Origin: Phanerochaete sordida
Lineage: Eukaryota; Basidiomycota; Agaricomycetes; Polyporales; Phanerochaetaceae
Reading direction: 5' to 3'
NCBI GenBank assembly: GCA_019973155.2
Contig: BPQB01000139.1
Location: 1 to 46,281, forward strand
Length of the DNA: 46,281 nucleotides
Below the pieces are notes generated by a model, which worked only from the letters and a program-made list of their open reading frames with translations, had not been told where the DNA came from and made no database searches. A program made the translations under genes and the position numbers. Positions 9,178 to 19,790 of this stretch are shown piece after piece. Each line of letters begins with the position of its first letter. Positions within the stretch are counted from its first letter, which is position 1.

Positions 9178-10923
9178 TTAATCTTCATCGGCAGAAGAAA
9201 TTTCGATATCAAGAAAATCATTATCCAGGTTCAAGCCAAACCGACGCCTTTGAAGGGTTTCTGTTAAATCAGTGTCTACCTCCACTATACCGTCCTTTTC
9301 CAAGCTCTCTCTGAGCTGCAGCACGACCTTCCCGCGGCACTCCCGGAATAACACGCGGCGTACGCCATACCCCTCTGCGCGTCGCCCCTTCAGCCCGTGT
9401 CGGAAGGATCCGATGCGATGGCCCTCGGAGTCTGGTATCTGGAGTGCGTGCAGCACGATCGTATCGAGCTCGGGGAACACCGGCTCCACGAGCTCTTGGC
9501 CGCGGCCGACGCCAGTCAAAAGGAGGATCGGCAAGACGTTCGAGGCCAAGGACTGGCCCATGGCGAGGCTGTGTACCTTCGGCATGCAGAGCTTGAGTGT
9601 GGCAACGAGTGCGATGCGCTGCGGTGCAGTACGGTGGGACCCCGAGCCGACGTACAGCGTCCGCGCCTCGCGTAGCGGAAACGCGCCGCAGACGGCCAGG
9701 AACATATTCCCGTCCTGCGCCGGATGTGTTGACCCGTTGTTGACCGCCAGCTCGACATCCGGCTTCGGGCTTCCGGGCAGGTCGTTTGCTAGCGTTGCTG
9801 GCGTGGCGATATTTAAGTCCTGCCGCCATGCGCAGAAGCGTCTGTCCGTGGAAGACGCAGAGAGGAATGGTCCGGGGGACTGCCCTGGCTGGCTGGTGCC
9901 GCGCAGCTTCTCGGCGATGAGAGGGACAAGAAGCTCGAGCTGCTCGCGATGGTCGTCGGTACATGTGAGAGTAAGCCGTGTCGTTGCGGGGAAGGACATG
10001 TGCTTCAGAAGACACCAGATAGCGCTCGTAGATCCGATAAGTTTAAGATATGAAAGGGAAGGGAATGTCTCATGGAGATGCGCGTATACTCGGCTGTTGG
10101 AGTCTGGAGTATCCGGCAGAGTGTTCGCGAGCACAAGCCACTGTAGCTGCGGCATCTGCTTGAGCGCCTGGAGCACGTTCACTATATCCTGGTTTCGGAG
10201 ATTGGGCCATGGGCAGGGCAGTGTGAAGAGGAGGTGAGTCAACGAGGTCTTGAATAGGGGTGAGAGCCAGGACACGGGCGTATTTTTGAAATGCAGGGTG
10301 GTCAGACAGGGTACGTGGACGTTGTCGAAGGGGGTCGAGTAGTAGTCGTCCTCAGAGGCGGCATGCCAATGAAAGCCGACGCTGTCATCATCGACAGCGA
10401 TGTGAAGGCGTCGTAGTTCGGGGGCGGCTCGCATACAGTCATAATGAGAGGGGACTGTGGTGGAAGCGTAGTTGACGACTGTCATACTTTCCACGTGATG
10501 CATCTGCTCCTGAAGTGGATCCCAAAGGATGTCGACTTGCGACGTATTGTGGATCTCGAGATGTAGGGGGGCCTGCTTCGAACGCGCCAGCAGCTCTACG
10601 GCGAGCTCTTCAGTATCGATCATGAAAGTGCTCCAAAGCCGCGGTGTCTGAAGGGCGACGGTCCGCCAGTGATGGCAGACGTGAGCAATGCGAATCCATG
10701 CGTAGGAAGGATAGATATCCTCCCAGAGTAGATCCAGTTCTTCCGCGCTGTCAGTTGAAGGAGCGTCGTGCTGACTTTGGGCAACCCAGAACGCGAACAC
10801 CTCCGCCAGGAGCTCGTCAGGGAGACAAGCAATAGGCACGAGCGTGTTGATCTCCCTGCCTATCTCCGCTCTGGTATGCAAAAGTGCAGCTCTTCTAAGC
10901 TGCATCGCGGCGGACTCGTCCAT
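9178..10923 (-). CDS. F-box protein with LRR-like C-terminal region (paralogue B)
   Basis: A single-exon gene of 581 aa, tandem paralogue of the gene at 6618-8297. The F-box spans about residues 28-105 (VPIACLPDELLAEVFAF, then WIRIAHVCHHWRTVALQTPR), with a longer acidic insert between its halves (SAEELDLLWEDIYPS). Degenerate leucine-rich segments fill the middle. The C terminus is acidic (DIEISSADED) and longer than in paralogue A. The likely role is an SCF substrate adaptor with unknown target. Both copies are open and differ substantially, so the duplication is not recent and both seem to be kept as genes. The ATG at 10923 sits one base downstream of a probable leader intron. Confidence 0.85.
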   Translation of the reverse strand: MDESAAMQLRRAALLHTRAEIGREINTLVPIACLPDELLAEVFAFWVAQSQHDAPSTDSAEELDLLWEDIYPSYAWIRIAHVCHHWRTVALQTPRLWSTFMIDTEELAVELLARSKQAPLHLEIHNTSQVDILWDPLQEQMHHVESMTVVNYASTTVPSHYDCMRAAPELRRLHIAVDDDSVGFHWHAASEDDYYSTPFDNVHVPCLTTLHFKNTPVSWLSPLFKTSLTHLLFTLPCPWPNLRNQDIVNVLQALKQMPQLQWLVLANTLPDTPDSNSRVYAHLHETFPSLSYLKLIGSTSAIWCLLKHMSFPATTRLTLTCTDDHREQLELLVPLIAEKLRGTSQPGQSPGPFLSASSTDRRFCAWRQDLNIATPATLANDLPGSPKPDVELAVNNGSTHPAQDGNMFLAVCGAFPLREARTLYVGSGSHRTAPQRIALVATLKLCMPKVHSLAMGQSLASNVLPILLLTGVGRGQELVEPVFPELDTIVLHALQIPDSEGHRIGSFRHGLKGRRAEGYGVRRVLFRECRGKVVLQLRESLEKDGIVEVDTDLTETLQRRRFGLNLDNDFLDIEISSADED

Positions 10924-10924
10924 G

Positions 10925-10989
10925 CTATAGCAAGTCAGGGGTTAGTCTGAGATGCGCAACAAGAGCGCAGCTGCGCGAACGACGCTTAC
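10925..10989 (-). other. Probable 5'-leader intron of F-box paralogue B
   Basis: On the minus strand, a GTAAGCG donor at 10989, a CTGAC branch-like site and a TATAG acceptor at 10925 give a 65-bp intron ending one base before the ATG. The last 15-20 bases closely match the leader intron of the neighbouring paralogue. Confidence 0.65.
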
Positions 10990-11276
10990 GTGACTAGCTG
11001 CCTTGAGAACGCCTCACGATGCCGTGCGTCGGTGTGTGTTGTTATGTGCAAGCTTGACTGACAATGGAGGAAGACAATGGTGGTACGAAGTCAAGGTGGA
11101 CGCTGCGGGGAACTTCGGCGCCTGTGCCCGTGCCCAGGGCGCTTGTCGAAATATGTGCGTGGCTGCTAGCTCCAGCTGAAACCAGTCCGATGATATTGAA
11201 GACGGGCACAGGTGCGAGCTGACACAGCACAGTAGCTCAACTCCAAGCCATACAGTGAGACTGGAGGAAGATGCAC

Positions 11277-12863
11277 CTATACATCCTCTCCTTCACGATC
11301 TTCTTCGTCTGACGCTGGTGAAGACCGACCGGCGGGAGGCCAAGGTTGAACTCCAAAAATCTCTCCGAGCCCCTCCAATGCTTCATGCCTCATGATGTTG
11401 ACAGCCTGCTTCAGCGCGACGCTGCATGATGGGCACAAGCCTTGAGGGCTCACGCTAAGATCCGCGGTCTCCTCGTCGATCCAACGGTCGAGGCGGTCGA
11501 GCGGCGCGGGCATCGCGAAGCAGTCGTTATCGATAGCGTCGGTGAGCATATTGCGGGTGGTAGGAGTGCAAAATGCGGGAGCCATACAGTCGGTGTCGCG
11601 CGGGAACGTGCTCGGGTAGGCGTGCAGCATCGCGATGCAGCTCATCACGCGCGTGTTGGCCTCGCAGAGCCGTCTGCTCGCGACCGCGATAAGGCGCAGA
11701 TCGTCCAACGGGAGCTGTACGTGCTCGTCACCATACCGGACGCCGTCCCAGACCATCGAGGGGTCCAGCCGGCAAATGTGGTATAAACCCATGACCCGAA
11801 CCGCGGGGAAGTCGAGTCGCGTTGCGAGGTCGACGACGCCAATGAGATCCGACTGAGTGCAGTGAACGGCGCAGTCCAGGCTCTTGATGTACTTGGGCAG
11901 ATCGATCCAGATGTCAGATTGCTCGAGGATAGCGGGGAACGCAAGGCTCAATCGCTCCGAGACTTCGTTCAGGATCGCGTGGACGTTGTACTTATGGGCG
12001 AGCAGGGCAATGCCACGTAGGTCAAGGAACTTTACGGGCTTGCGCCGGTCGAACAAAGACCTGTAGAAGAGTATCAGATATGATTTGTGCGTCCTATAGT
12101 GTTTGACGTACCTGTCTATGCTGTATAATACTCGTAGTAGCCGCGCAAGTTCGGCACCAGAGTCGTCTGCACGAAGGACGATGCATGCTTGGAATGAAGG
12201 CGCGTCGCCAGGGTTGGCGTCAAGTACTTCACACTCGAGAAGATCGGATATGATGGATGAATGTTGCTCCAGGACAGAACGATGAAGCCTGAAGCTGGTG
12301 TCGCGGGAGATAATAGCGACGTTCCCGTCGTCAAACCAGAGCTGCTCGTGCTTTGGAGGAAGCGGCGGGGGCTCTCGAGAAGCCTGTTCTTCTTCAATCC
12401 TTCTTTTCTTCCTGGCGTGCGACGATGACTCGCCGGTTTGAGTATCCTGAACGTGTCGCGAGTGGCTTATTATCGAAATATTAGTACGACGACTTCTCCG
12501 GTTTAACGCGAGCGGCGTTCCTCTTACTCTTTTTTCTTGTGTTCCTTCATATGTCGACTTCGGAAGCCTCAGCCGCGAGCAAGTATCGAGATGGTGGACC
12601 TCGATGGGGGTGGTTGGAATGGGCCTCGGTGGCGGTGCCCACTTGCACCGAGCCCGCGGCAGCGAAGCCGGGCGCCACCAAGCTGTATCCAAGCGCCCAT
12701 CTGGACGATACTTGCAATTGCGGAGGACCGTGGAGCCCAGCAAATCATTACTGAAAGTCAGAGAGAGAAAGGCCAAAAAATCAATATGTACCAGATCCGA
12801 GAGCAGGCTGGAATGTTCAGAAATATTCGGAAAGCTCTGCCCACACGGCGCCGACCGCGGCAA
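11277..12863 (-). CDS. BTB/POZ domain protein
   Basis: The frame encodes a fungal BTB protein. The domain begins at the LWFDDGNVAIISRDTSFRLH signature and runs through HRSVLEQHSSIISDLLE and LARLLRVLYS, followed by helical segments of the kind found after BTB. BTB proteins often dimerise and many are Cul3 ligase adaptors; the target here is unknown. The C terminus has a CPSC pair and an acidic tail (DEEDREGEDV). An intron at 12061-12111 (51 bp, GTACGT to CTACAG) lies inside the BTB region, keeps frame and has no stop, so the frame reads through it. A second possible in-frame intron is 12447-12527 (81 bp). The first part of the frame (residues 1 to about 110) looks unlike coding sequence, and no Met lies near the usual start, so the true 5' end is uncertain. 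Confidence 0.78.
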   Translation of the reverse strand: MPRSAPCGQSFPNISEHSSLLSDLVHIDFLAFLSLTFSNDLLGSTVLRNCKYRPDGRLDTAWWRPASLPRARCKWAPPPRPIPTTPIEVHHLDTCSRLRLPKSTYEGTQEKRVRGTPLALNRRSRRTNISIISHSRHVQDTQTGESSSHARKKRRIEEEQASREPPPLPPKHEQLWFDDGNVAIISRDTSFRLHRSVLEQHSSIISDLLECEVLDANPGDAPSFQACIVLRADDSGAELARLLRVLYSIDRYVKHYRTHKSYLILFYRSLFDRRKPVKFLDLRGIALLAHKYNVHAILNEVSERLSLAFPAILEQSDIWIDLPKYIKSLDCAVHCTQSDLIGVVDLATRLDFPAVRVMGLYHICRLDPSMVWDGVRYGDEHVQLPLDDLRLIAVASRRLCEANTRVMSCIAMLHAYPSTFPRDTDCMAPAFCTPTTRNMLTDAIDNDCFAMPAPLDRLDRWIDEETADLSVSPQGLCPSCSVALKQAVNIMRHEALEGLGEIFGVQPWPPAGRSSPASDEEDREGEDV

Positions 12864-13376
12864 AAATCCTCAGCAAACGGAACCCTTACCTCCACAATAG
12901 TCCATATGGTGGAGGAGACACTCCGCGGGCGAGATGCGTGGTGGCAGTCAGCGGATGAAGATGATGAGGGCGGACCGGACCACGTTTGAAGTCGTAAGCG
13001 CCTGCTCTCCTCGCCGATATGCGACCTTCCGCACGCCGACATCATCTCTTTCCCATACCACCATGAGCGACGTCACCTGCACACTGAAGCTTTGAGCCGG
13101 CAAAACTCAGCGACGCCATTGCTGCGAGCCATGCTGCTCGATTCCTTCTGCCGGCCCGCGTCATTTACGAGAAGTGCTGGACAGCAAGGGAAGGTCGTCC
13201 ACCTGGCACTGCGCCTTCAGCCTGCCATGTCGAACGCGTTCAGCTGACGGTCGAGCTGTCGCACTATGAGCGAAGCCTCCGGAGTTGAGCCTTGCGCCGA
13301 GAGTGGCGCGAGATAGTACTTAGGTGCGCCGCAGTGCTCAGCTCTGCCCATCCTCTCATTGAAGATCGCTTCCAGG
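12864..13376. other. Divergent intergenic region, BTB gene and DUF5695 gene
   Basis: This holds the start regions of two divergent genes. No additional gene is recognisable. Part of it probably transcribes as the BTB gene leader, given the doubtful start of that gene. Confidence 0.5.
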
Positions 13377-16366
13377 ATGAGGCTCACGCTGCAGCTGCTC
13401 GCCGCAGCGCTCTGCGGAAGCTTTGCAATGGCTCAGCAGCCGACTCTCGGTCTATCAGACGGCTTCATCTCCTTCGAAACACCCACCTTCTCCGTCCAAC
13501 TCGTCAAGGACTCGCAGACACTCTACTCTCTGAAGCCGAAGAACGTGTCCGGCGGGTTCGACTTCATACCTGCGGACATGATGACACTCCGACAGTACAA
13601 CGGCAACTACCATCTCGGAGATGTCACGTTCAGGGTACGCAATGTCGGCTCACAAGCTTGGATCTCCGGCGACAGCTCGGTCGCTCGTCGACCAGTCACT
13701 GCAAGCTCAGCTTCGGGGTCTACCTTTGCTTCTGCCAATCTCGCTCCTACACTCCCCGCCTCCCCTTTGAACATAACTCGGCGCTGGGTGAATGCGAACG
13801 GTACTCTTCAGCTGCTCTTCGACGTCGTCAATGCAGGGAATACCTCCGTCGAAATTGGAGCTCTTGGCGCACCTCTTGAATTCAACAACGTGAGTCTACG
13901 CTCAGTTGTCATGAGTTGTTTGTCGAATGCTCACGCGCTCTACAGATTTTCACAAACCGAAACGCAAGCGCGACCAACGAACTATGCAGCCTGTTCGACC
14001 CCTACATTGGGCAGGATGCAGGCTACGTTCAGGTCACTCCGCTTCTCGGCACCCTCCCCCCACTTGTCGTAACGCCAGCTGGAAAGTCGCCGCTTGAGGG
14101 CTGGCGCTTCCTGCCTGAGGCTACGAACACCGCGACAGCATACCAATCCCAGACGTTCGAGGCTCTCTACGAGTGGCAGTTCCATACCCTCGCGTACGCC
14201 GAGAACGAATGGGCCGCCGTCACACCCTGGAACGCACCCTCTTCCGCCACGCTCTCACCTGGCCAAACGCGTACTTACGGCCTCCAGTTCAACCTCGCGC
14301 CGTCCATCCGCGAGATCGAGGATACCCTGCAGACCGCCAAACGACCCGTCGCCGTAGGCCTCCCGGGTTACATTGTGCCCATGGATCAGCAGGCGAAGCT
14401 TTTCCTCAACTACGGGTCTAAGATCTCGAGTGTCGCGGTCTCGCCGACAGGTGCACTCTCCTGGACGACCAACAGCGACGCGCAAGGCCCTTGGGTCGGA
14501 TACACACTCACCGCCCATACGTGGGGCCGCTCGCGGCTCACGGTCACATATGCCGACGGCACGGTACAGACGGTACACTACTACGTCACGAACCCCGCGA
14601 CCTCGGCCATCGCAGACCTCGGGAACTTCCTCACCACCGAGCAGTGGTTCAACAATGCGTCAGACTCGTTCCGTCGCTCTCCCTCCGTGATCAGCTACGA
14701 CCGCGAGGCGAACGCGATCGTACGCGACGATCCCCGCGCGTGGATCCCTGGCCTAAGCGACGAGGCAGGAGCGGGATCGTGGCTGGCGGCGACGATGAAG
14801 CAGTTTGCGCAGCCGAACGCGGAGGAGGTCGCGAAGCTCGAGCAGTTCGTGAACGAGACGCTTTGGGGCTCGATTCAGAACTCGGACGGGAGTGTCAAGA
14901 AGGTGCGCATCTACCCATGTTCGCAGCGCAAATACTGACGCATATATGCGCGTCATCCAGTCCGTGTACTTCTACCAGCCTAGCCTGGTGTCAAACTACA
15001 GCTACCCGAGCAGCATCGACTGGGGGAACTGGTGGTCATGGGACCAGGCAGACTCCTTCGCGACCGACCGTGCTTACGACTATGTTCACGTCACGGTAAG
15101 TCGGAATCGTCAATCTCTGCATTAGACTATGACTAACGTGCTTCCCTCCGCCAGGCCGCATACTGGTCGATGTATCGCGTCGCGCGCAACTATCCGGCCC
15201 TCGTGAAGGTGCATACGTGGCAGTGGTACCTCAACCAGGCTGTTATGACTGTCGCGCGTATGACTGCGGGCGATGTCGGATACGCGACCGACGGCTTAAT
15301 GGACGAGACCGTCATTGGCTTCCTGTTGAACGACCTCAAGCGCGAGGGTCTCACCGCCAATGCCAGCCTTGTCGAAAGCCGCATGAAGACTCGCGCCCAG
15401 CTGTGGTCCACAGAGCGATTCCCGTACGTCTATCACGCTGACCTCGTCGATTCAACTTGCTCACTCCATCGTGCTCTCGTAGATTCGGCTCTGAGATGGC
15501 TTGGGACTCCACAGGACAGGAAGGAGTATACCTCTGGGCGACGTACTTCAACGACAGCACTACTGCGCAGAACGTCATTAACTCTATCATCGCCTACCAG
15601 CCCACGGTGCCTCACTGGGGCTACAACGGCAACGCTCGTCGCTATTGGTAAGCTAGTTCGAGCTGCTGCGCTGCTCTGTCGTCTCATTTTGCACTCCAGG
15701 GACAACATCTATGGCGGGAAGCTGATGCGCATCGAACGGCAAATTCACCATTACGGCAGCGGCCTCAACGCCCTGCCGCTCATGTCCCAGTTCCTCTCTT
15801 CCCCGTCCGACTTCTACCTCCTGCGCGTCGCGTACGGTGGACTCAGCGGACCGCTCTCGAACATCGACCAAGGCGGCTTCGCAGCTGCGTCCTTCCACTC
15901 CTTTGAGGACACGCTGAAGTGGGATGGCTACTCCGGCGACTACGGCCCGAACTTCGTCGGGCACTCCCTCGGAATCAACACCGTGCTCATCGACCACCCC
16001 ACGTTCGGCTGGCAGGCCCTCGGCGGCACCGTCACCGTGAGCGGCACGAAGGTGCAGGTCCAGGTCCACGACTCGCTCCGCCGCCGCGTCTTCGTCGCGC
16101 CGCTGTCTGCGCTCCTCAGCCTCGACGCGGGTGCGTTCGACTCGTTCGTGTTCGACACGAAGGCGAATACCGTCACCGTCACGATCACTGCGGCGCCGTC
16201 GGGCGCGTCTAGCGCTGCCAGCGCGCCGCAGGGGCGACTCGTCGTTACGCAGACGTCGACGGCTTCCGGAGCGCGCTTGCTGAAGCCTAGTGGGGGGTTG
16301 GCGGAGGATGCAGGCGCGTGGGTCGTGCCTTTCAAGAGTGGGACGGCGACGGTGGTGTTGTCGTAA
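13377..16366 (+). CDS. Secreted DUF5695 / six-hairpin-glycosidase-like protein
   Basis: Six exons (13377-13889, 13946-14902, 14961-15095, 15155-15423, 15483-15647, 15700-16366) join through five GT-AG introns of 52-59 bp into 901 aa. The first 20 or so residues (MRLTLQLLAAALCGSFAMAQ) form a signal peptide, so the product enters the secretory path. The mature start (LGLSDGFISFETPTFSVQLV), the FDFIPADMM and YHLGDVTFRVR blocks and the Trp-rich SIDWGNWWSWDQADSFATDR segment resemble what I recall of DUF5695 proteins, which are often annotated as six-hairpin-glycosidase-like. No catalytic residue can be named with confidence, so a polysaccharide-active role is an inference. The ATG at 13377 is chosen because the signal peptide begins there. 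The C terminus is Ser/Ala/Thr-rich. Confidence 0.75.
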
Positions 16367-17276
16367 ACAATCTCCGTTTGTATAATCCGGCCTTGGTCAA
16401 TCGAGCAAATCTCTTGTAGAACGTGCCTGCAAAAGATGCTAGTATCTATATGGTCTCCTTTCCAGCACAGCGGAATCGCGTGGGTAAGTGATGGCTCGCC
16501 GTCTCACGCTCCGTTCGCTTGTTGACCTTCCCCACCCACCTCTGAATAGAAATCTCCTCCGCGAATCTTGTTATTCGTTGGGAGTTCCGATTCTCAGTCC
16601 TTCTGGTTTCTCGTCAAGGCCGCAGACATGATCGACATCCGAAGTGGCGCAAACACTGGTGGACCCGCGAAACTTCGTGTAGTGCGTGGGACTGTTCCTG
16701 GCTCACAGGCATTTATTTTTGCGTGCTGGCCCACAGCCTCGGGTCCAACAGACCCGAGCGTGTACAGAAGCTCTCTGTTTAGACATCGAAGACGTGAATG
16801 CCTTGAACACGCAGGCTCGACTGGGAATGCTTGTTCGTCTATCAGCCTGCACTCGTGACGAGAATCCTCCGTACTCAATAACTGTTCCAGGTCTTCACAT
16901 GCTCATAGTTTTTGCGGAACAGCGCTCCATTAAGGCGCATGCGAGGTGTATGGCCTTCAACTTTGCCAAGTGATTCCTAGAGGTCGTCGCCATGGACAGT
17001 ATACATAATTGCTGTCTTCACGAAATCGCAGCTATCAAGCGACATCAATAGGCCGCCTCCTCATATACCTACCGAAGTCAGGCCCATTGCATTCCTCCGT
17101 CACTCCCACCACTTGCCGTCGCAGTCCCACGGCGACGGGAAGGCCGCGGTCAAAAGTCCAGGCTGGAGGGTACGCGACCAACGATTGGGGATTCAACATC
17201 GTCTGCTGCCGCATGTCCTTTCGACTACAAATAGCGACGGTGGTGTCACAGCCTATGTTGAACTCCCCAGGGTCCA
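16367..17276. other. Intergenic, DUF5695 gene to GMC gene
   Basis: About 0.9 kb between two plus-strand genes. It must contain the terminator of the first and the promoter of the second. I see no coding continuity and no clear TATA box; an ACAAATAG element lies near 17226-17233, about 45 bp before the GMC start. Confidence 0.45.
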
Positions 17277-19636
17277 ATGTTGCGCCTCCCCTTCTTGCTG
17301 AGCGTCGCGCTCACGGTCCTACTGTGCATCGCCCCGCCGGCGCATGCGGCGCTCTACACCGATGCGGCGGACCTCCCGACTTCAACCTTCGATTTCGTGA
17401 TCGTCGGTGGTACGTCTTTCATGCGGCTGTTGGCAGCTGGTCGTACTTATGTTGGCGTATGCAGCCGGCGCTGGCGGAGCTGTCATGGCGGCGCGTCTTT
17501 CGGAGAACCCGTCCACCTCTGTCCTGGTCATCGAGGCAGGGCCGTCGTGGGTGTCCAGCGTCCCTTCGGGACCTACTGCATGCTGATGATGCTGATGAAA
17601 TCGCAGGGATGCGGGCCTTCTGGAAATCGCGGTGCCCTTCATGGCTCCGGAGTTGACGGGACCGTTTTCGAAGTGGACGTGGAACTTCACGACCGTCCCA
17701 CAAGCCGAGCTGAACAACCGTACGCTGGCGTATGCGCGCGGGCGCATACTGGGTGGAAGCACGTCCGTCAGTGCGTGTTCATGATATTTTTACCATAAGC
17801 CTCTGATTGACGTGCGGAAAACAGATTACATGGCTCACACGCGCGGCTCAGACGACGAATACAACCTCTGGGCTCAGCTCACGGGCGACGAGGGATGGGC
17901 ATGGAGCAATCTTGAGAAGTTCTACTTCAAGGTCTGTCCTCTCCGGCAACCTGCCCCCACTTGTGCTTATTTTCCCCAGAGCGCGCGTCTTGTCGCTGCT
18001 TCCAATGGCCGCAGTTCGACCGGTCTCGTCAACCCTCTCGCTCACGGATTCGGACCTGTAGAAGTAAGTCTGCCTGGACACACAGAGCCCATCGACGACC
18101 GCATTCTGCAAACTGCGCGGACCGTACCCGAATTTCCACTCGCTGCCGACCTGAACGCAGGGCGCAACATCGGGATGGGTACGTAATATTCCTCCCGTAT
18201 GTGTCCGACGACACTGTCTGACTTTGGGGCAGCGCTGATGCAGAGCAGCGTCAGCGGTGGAAGGCGAGTTAGCTCAGCCACGGCGTACCTTCACCCGGCG
18301 ATCAGCAGGCCAAATCTGCATGTTCTCATCGGAAACACCGTCACGAAGCTTGTGCAGACAGGCAATACTACTAGAGGCCCGGAGTTCAAGCAAGTCGAGT
18401 TCGCGCCCAACTCTACAGGTTCGTCTCGTCGCGGCTTTCCTATATTTGTTGTTCATCGCATGTCCCATAGCACCGTGCACCAGTGTGAAGGCAACGAAGG
18501 AGATCATTCTCAGCGCAGGTACCATCAGCACTCCTCAGATCCTCATGCTCTCCGGTGTGGGCAACGCCACTGAGCTCTCGTCCTTCGGCATTACGCCGGT
18601 CGTCGATTTGCCTGATGTCGGGCGCAACTTGCAGGACCAGCCGTTGCTGGCCAGCTACTTCCGCGTTATATCGAACATATCCAACGCAACATATGACGCC
18701 GTGGAGAGAAGTCCAGAGCTCAAGACGGCGGCCCTTGCGCAGTGGAACGCCACCAGGACTGGGTTATTCTCGGGAGGAGTCGTTAATGGGGTGGGCTTCT
18801 TGAGATTACCGGCCAACTCGTCTATCTTCCAAAACATTACTGATCCTGCCGCGGGTGAGTAATTGATGATTTGAGCTTGTATGGAGCTCGCTCGCTGACG
18901 AGTGACTAGGACCCAATACTGGGCACATCGAGATGATTTTCGGGGTATGCTTGTCTTACCCGAGCTACGCAGACCCTAAGCTGATCGTCCGCAGGATGGC
19001 TACAACGCGCTCGTAGACCCGCAGCCGGCGACAGGCAACTTCCTGACAGTCCAGCTCTCGGTATCGACACCGACTTCCCGTGCGTCCTTCCCTCTATCTT
19101 CTCTCCACCCGCTAATCCCACTACAGTCGGTTCTGTGACCCTGAATAACACCGACCCGTTCACCTTCCCGGTCATCGACCCGAACTTCCTCGGTACACCC
19201 TTCGACCGCTTTGCCGTCGTCGAAGTCGTCAAGGCCGCGCGCCGCTTCGTCTCCGCGCCGACGTGGGACGGCTTCATCGGTGACAGGTTCGGTGTCATCG
19301 GCGACGCCGATACGGACGAAGAGATTCTCGACGCCTGCAGGAAGGAGGTCGTCACAATCTGGCACCCGACGAGCACGGCGCGCATGGCGGCTCGAGACGT
19401 ACCCTGGGGCGTCGTAGACCCAGACTTACTGGTGAAGGGCGTGAGCGGGCTGCGCATAGTCGATGCGTCGGTCTTTGTGAGTGTTCTTTACGATCGTTTG
19501 AAAGGAAGATATCCTGATGAACATGCAGCCACGCATACCTGCCGTACACCCCAGTGCAGTGATTTACATTATGGCAGAGCGTGTGGCAGACTTGATACAG
19601 AATGTGGGTACTCGGGCAGTCAGAGACGAGCTCTGA
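17277..19636 (+). CDS. Secreted GMC-family FAD oxidoreductase (AA3-like)
   Basis: Eleven exons (17277-17409, 17465-17546, 17607-17770, 17825-17931, 17980-18178, 18233-18418, 18471-18854, 18910-18944, 18995-19079, 19127-19476, 19529-19636) splice cleanly to 610 aa. A signal peptide ([20 protein letters not shown]) precedes the dinucleotide-binding motif [17 protein letters not shown] at about residue 42, created by the first splice. [13 protein letters not shown] and [16 protein letters not shown] match the two GMC signatures. The active-site His pair appears as WHPTSTARM and, in the last exon, [10 protein letters not shown]. The family oxidises alcohols or sugars using FAD and passes electrons to O2, giving H2O2, or to quinones. 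Length and layout fit the aryl-alcohol oxidase / glucose oxidase-like group, but the substrate cannot be read from sequence. Confidence 0.92.
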
Positions 19637-19790
19637 CCCACATGGCGTATTCGGTTGCATCTCCCAGTATTTTGCATGCACAATATAAGATAAAAAGAGC
19701 GCAATTCCGTCATGATTGCTGAATGTGAGTAATATTGTCGATTTACGTGGAACGAGGAATAGATGCAGGGATGACAACTGGAAGATGCTA

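Noticed and set aside
9272..10237. A 321-codon plus-strand frame
   Set aside because: It lies antisense within the F-box gene at 9178-10923 and has no recognisable content; it is a shadow of GC-rich coding sequence.
8490..11210. Similarity between CTTCAACATCATCG near 8499 and CGATGATATTGAAG near 11190 as shared promoter elements
   Set aside because: The two are in opposite orientation relative to genes transcribed the same way, and the match is short.
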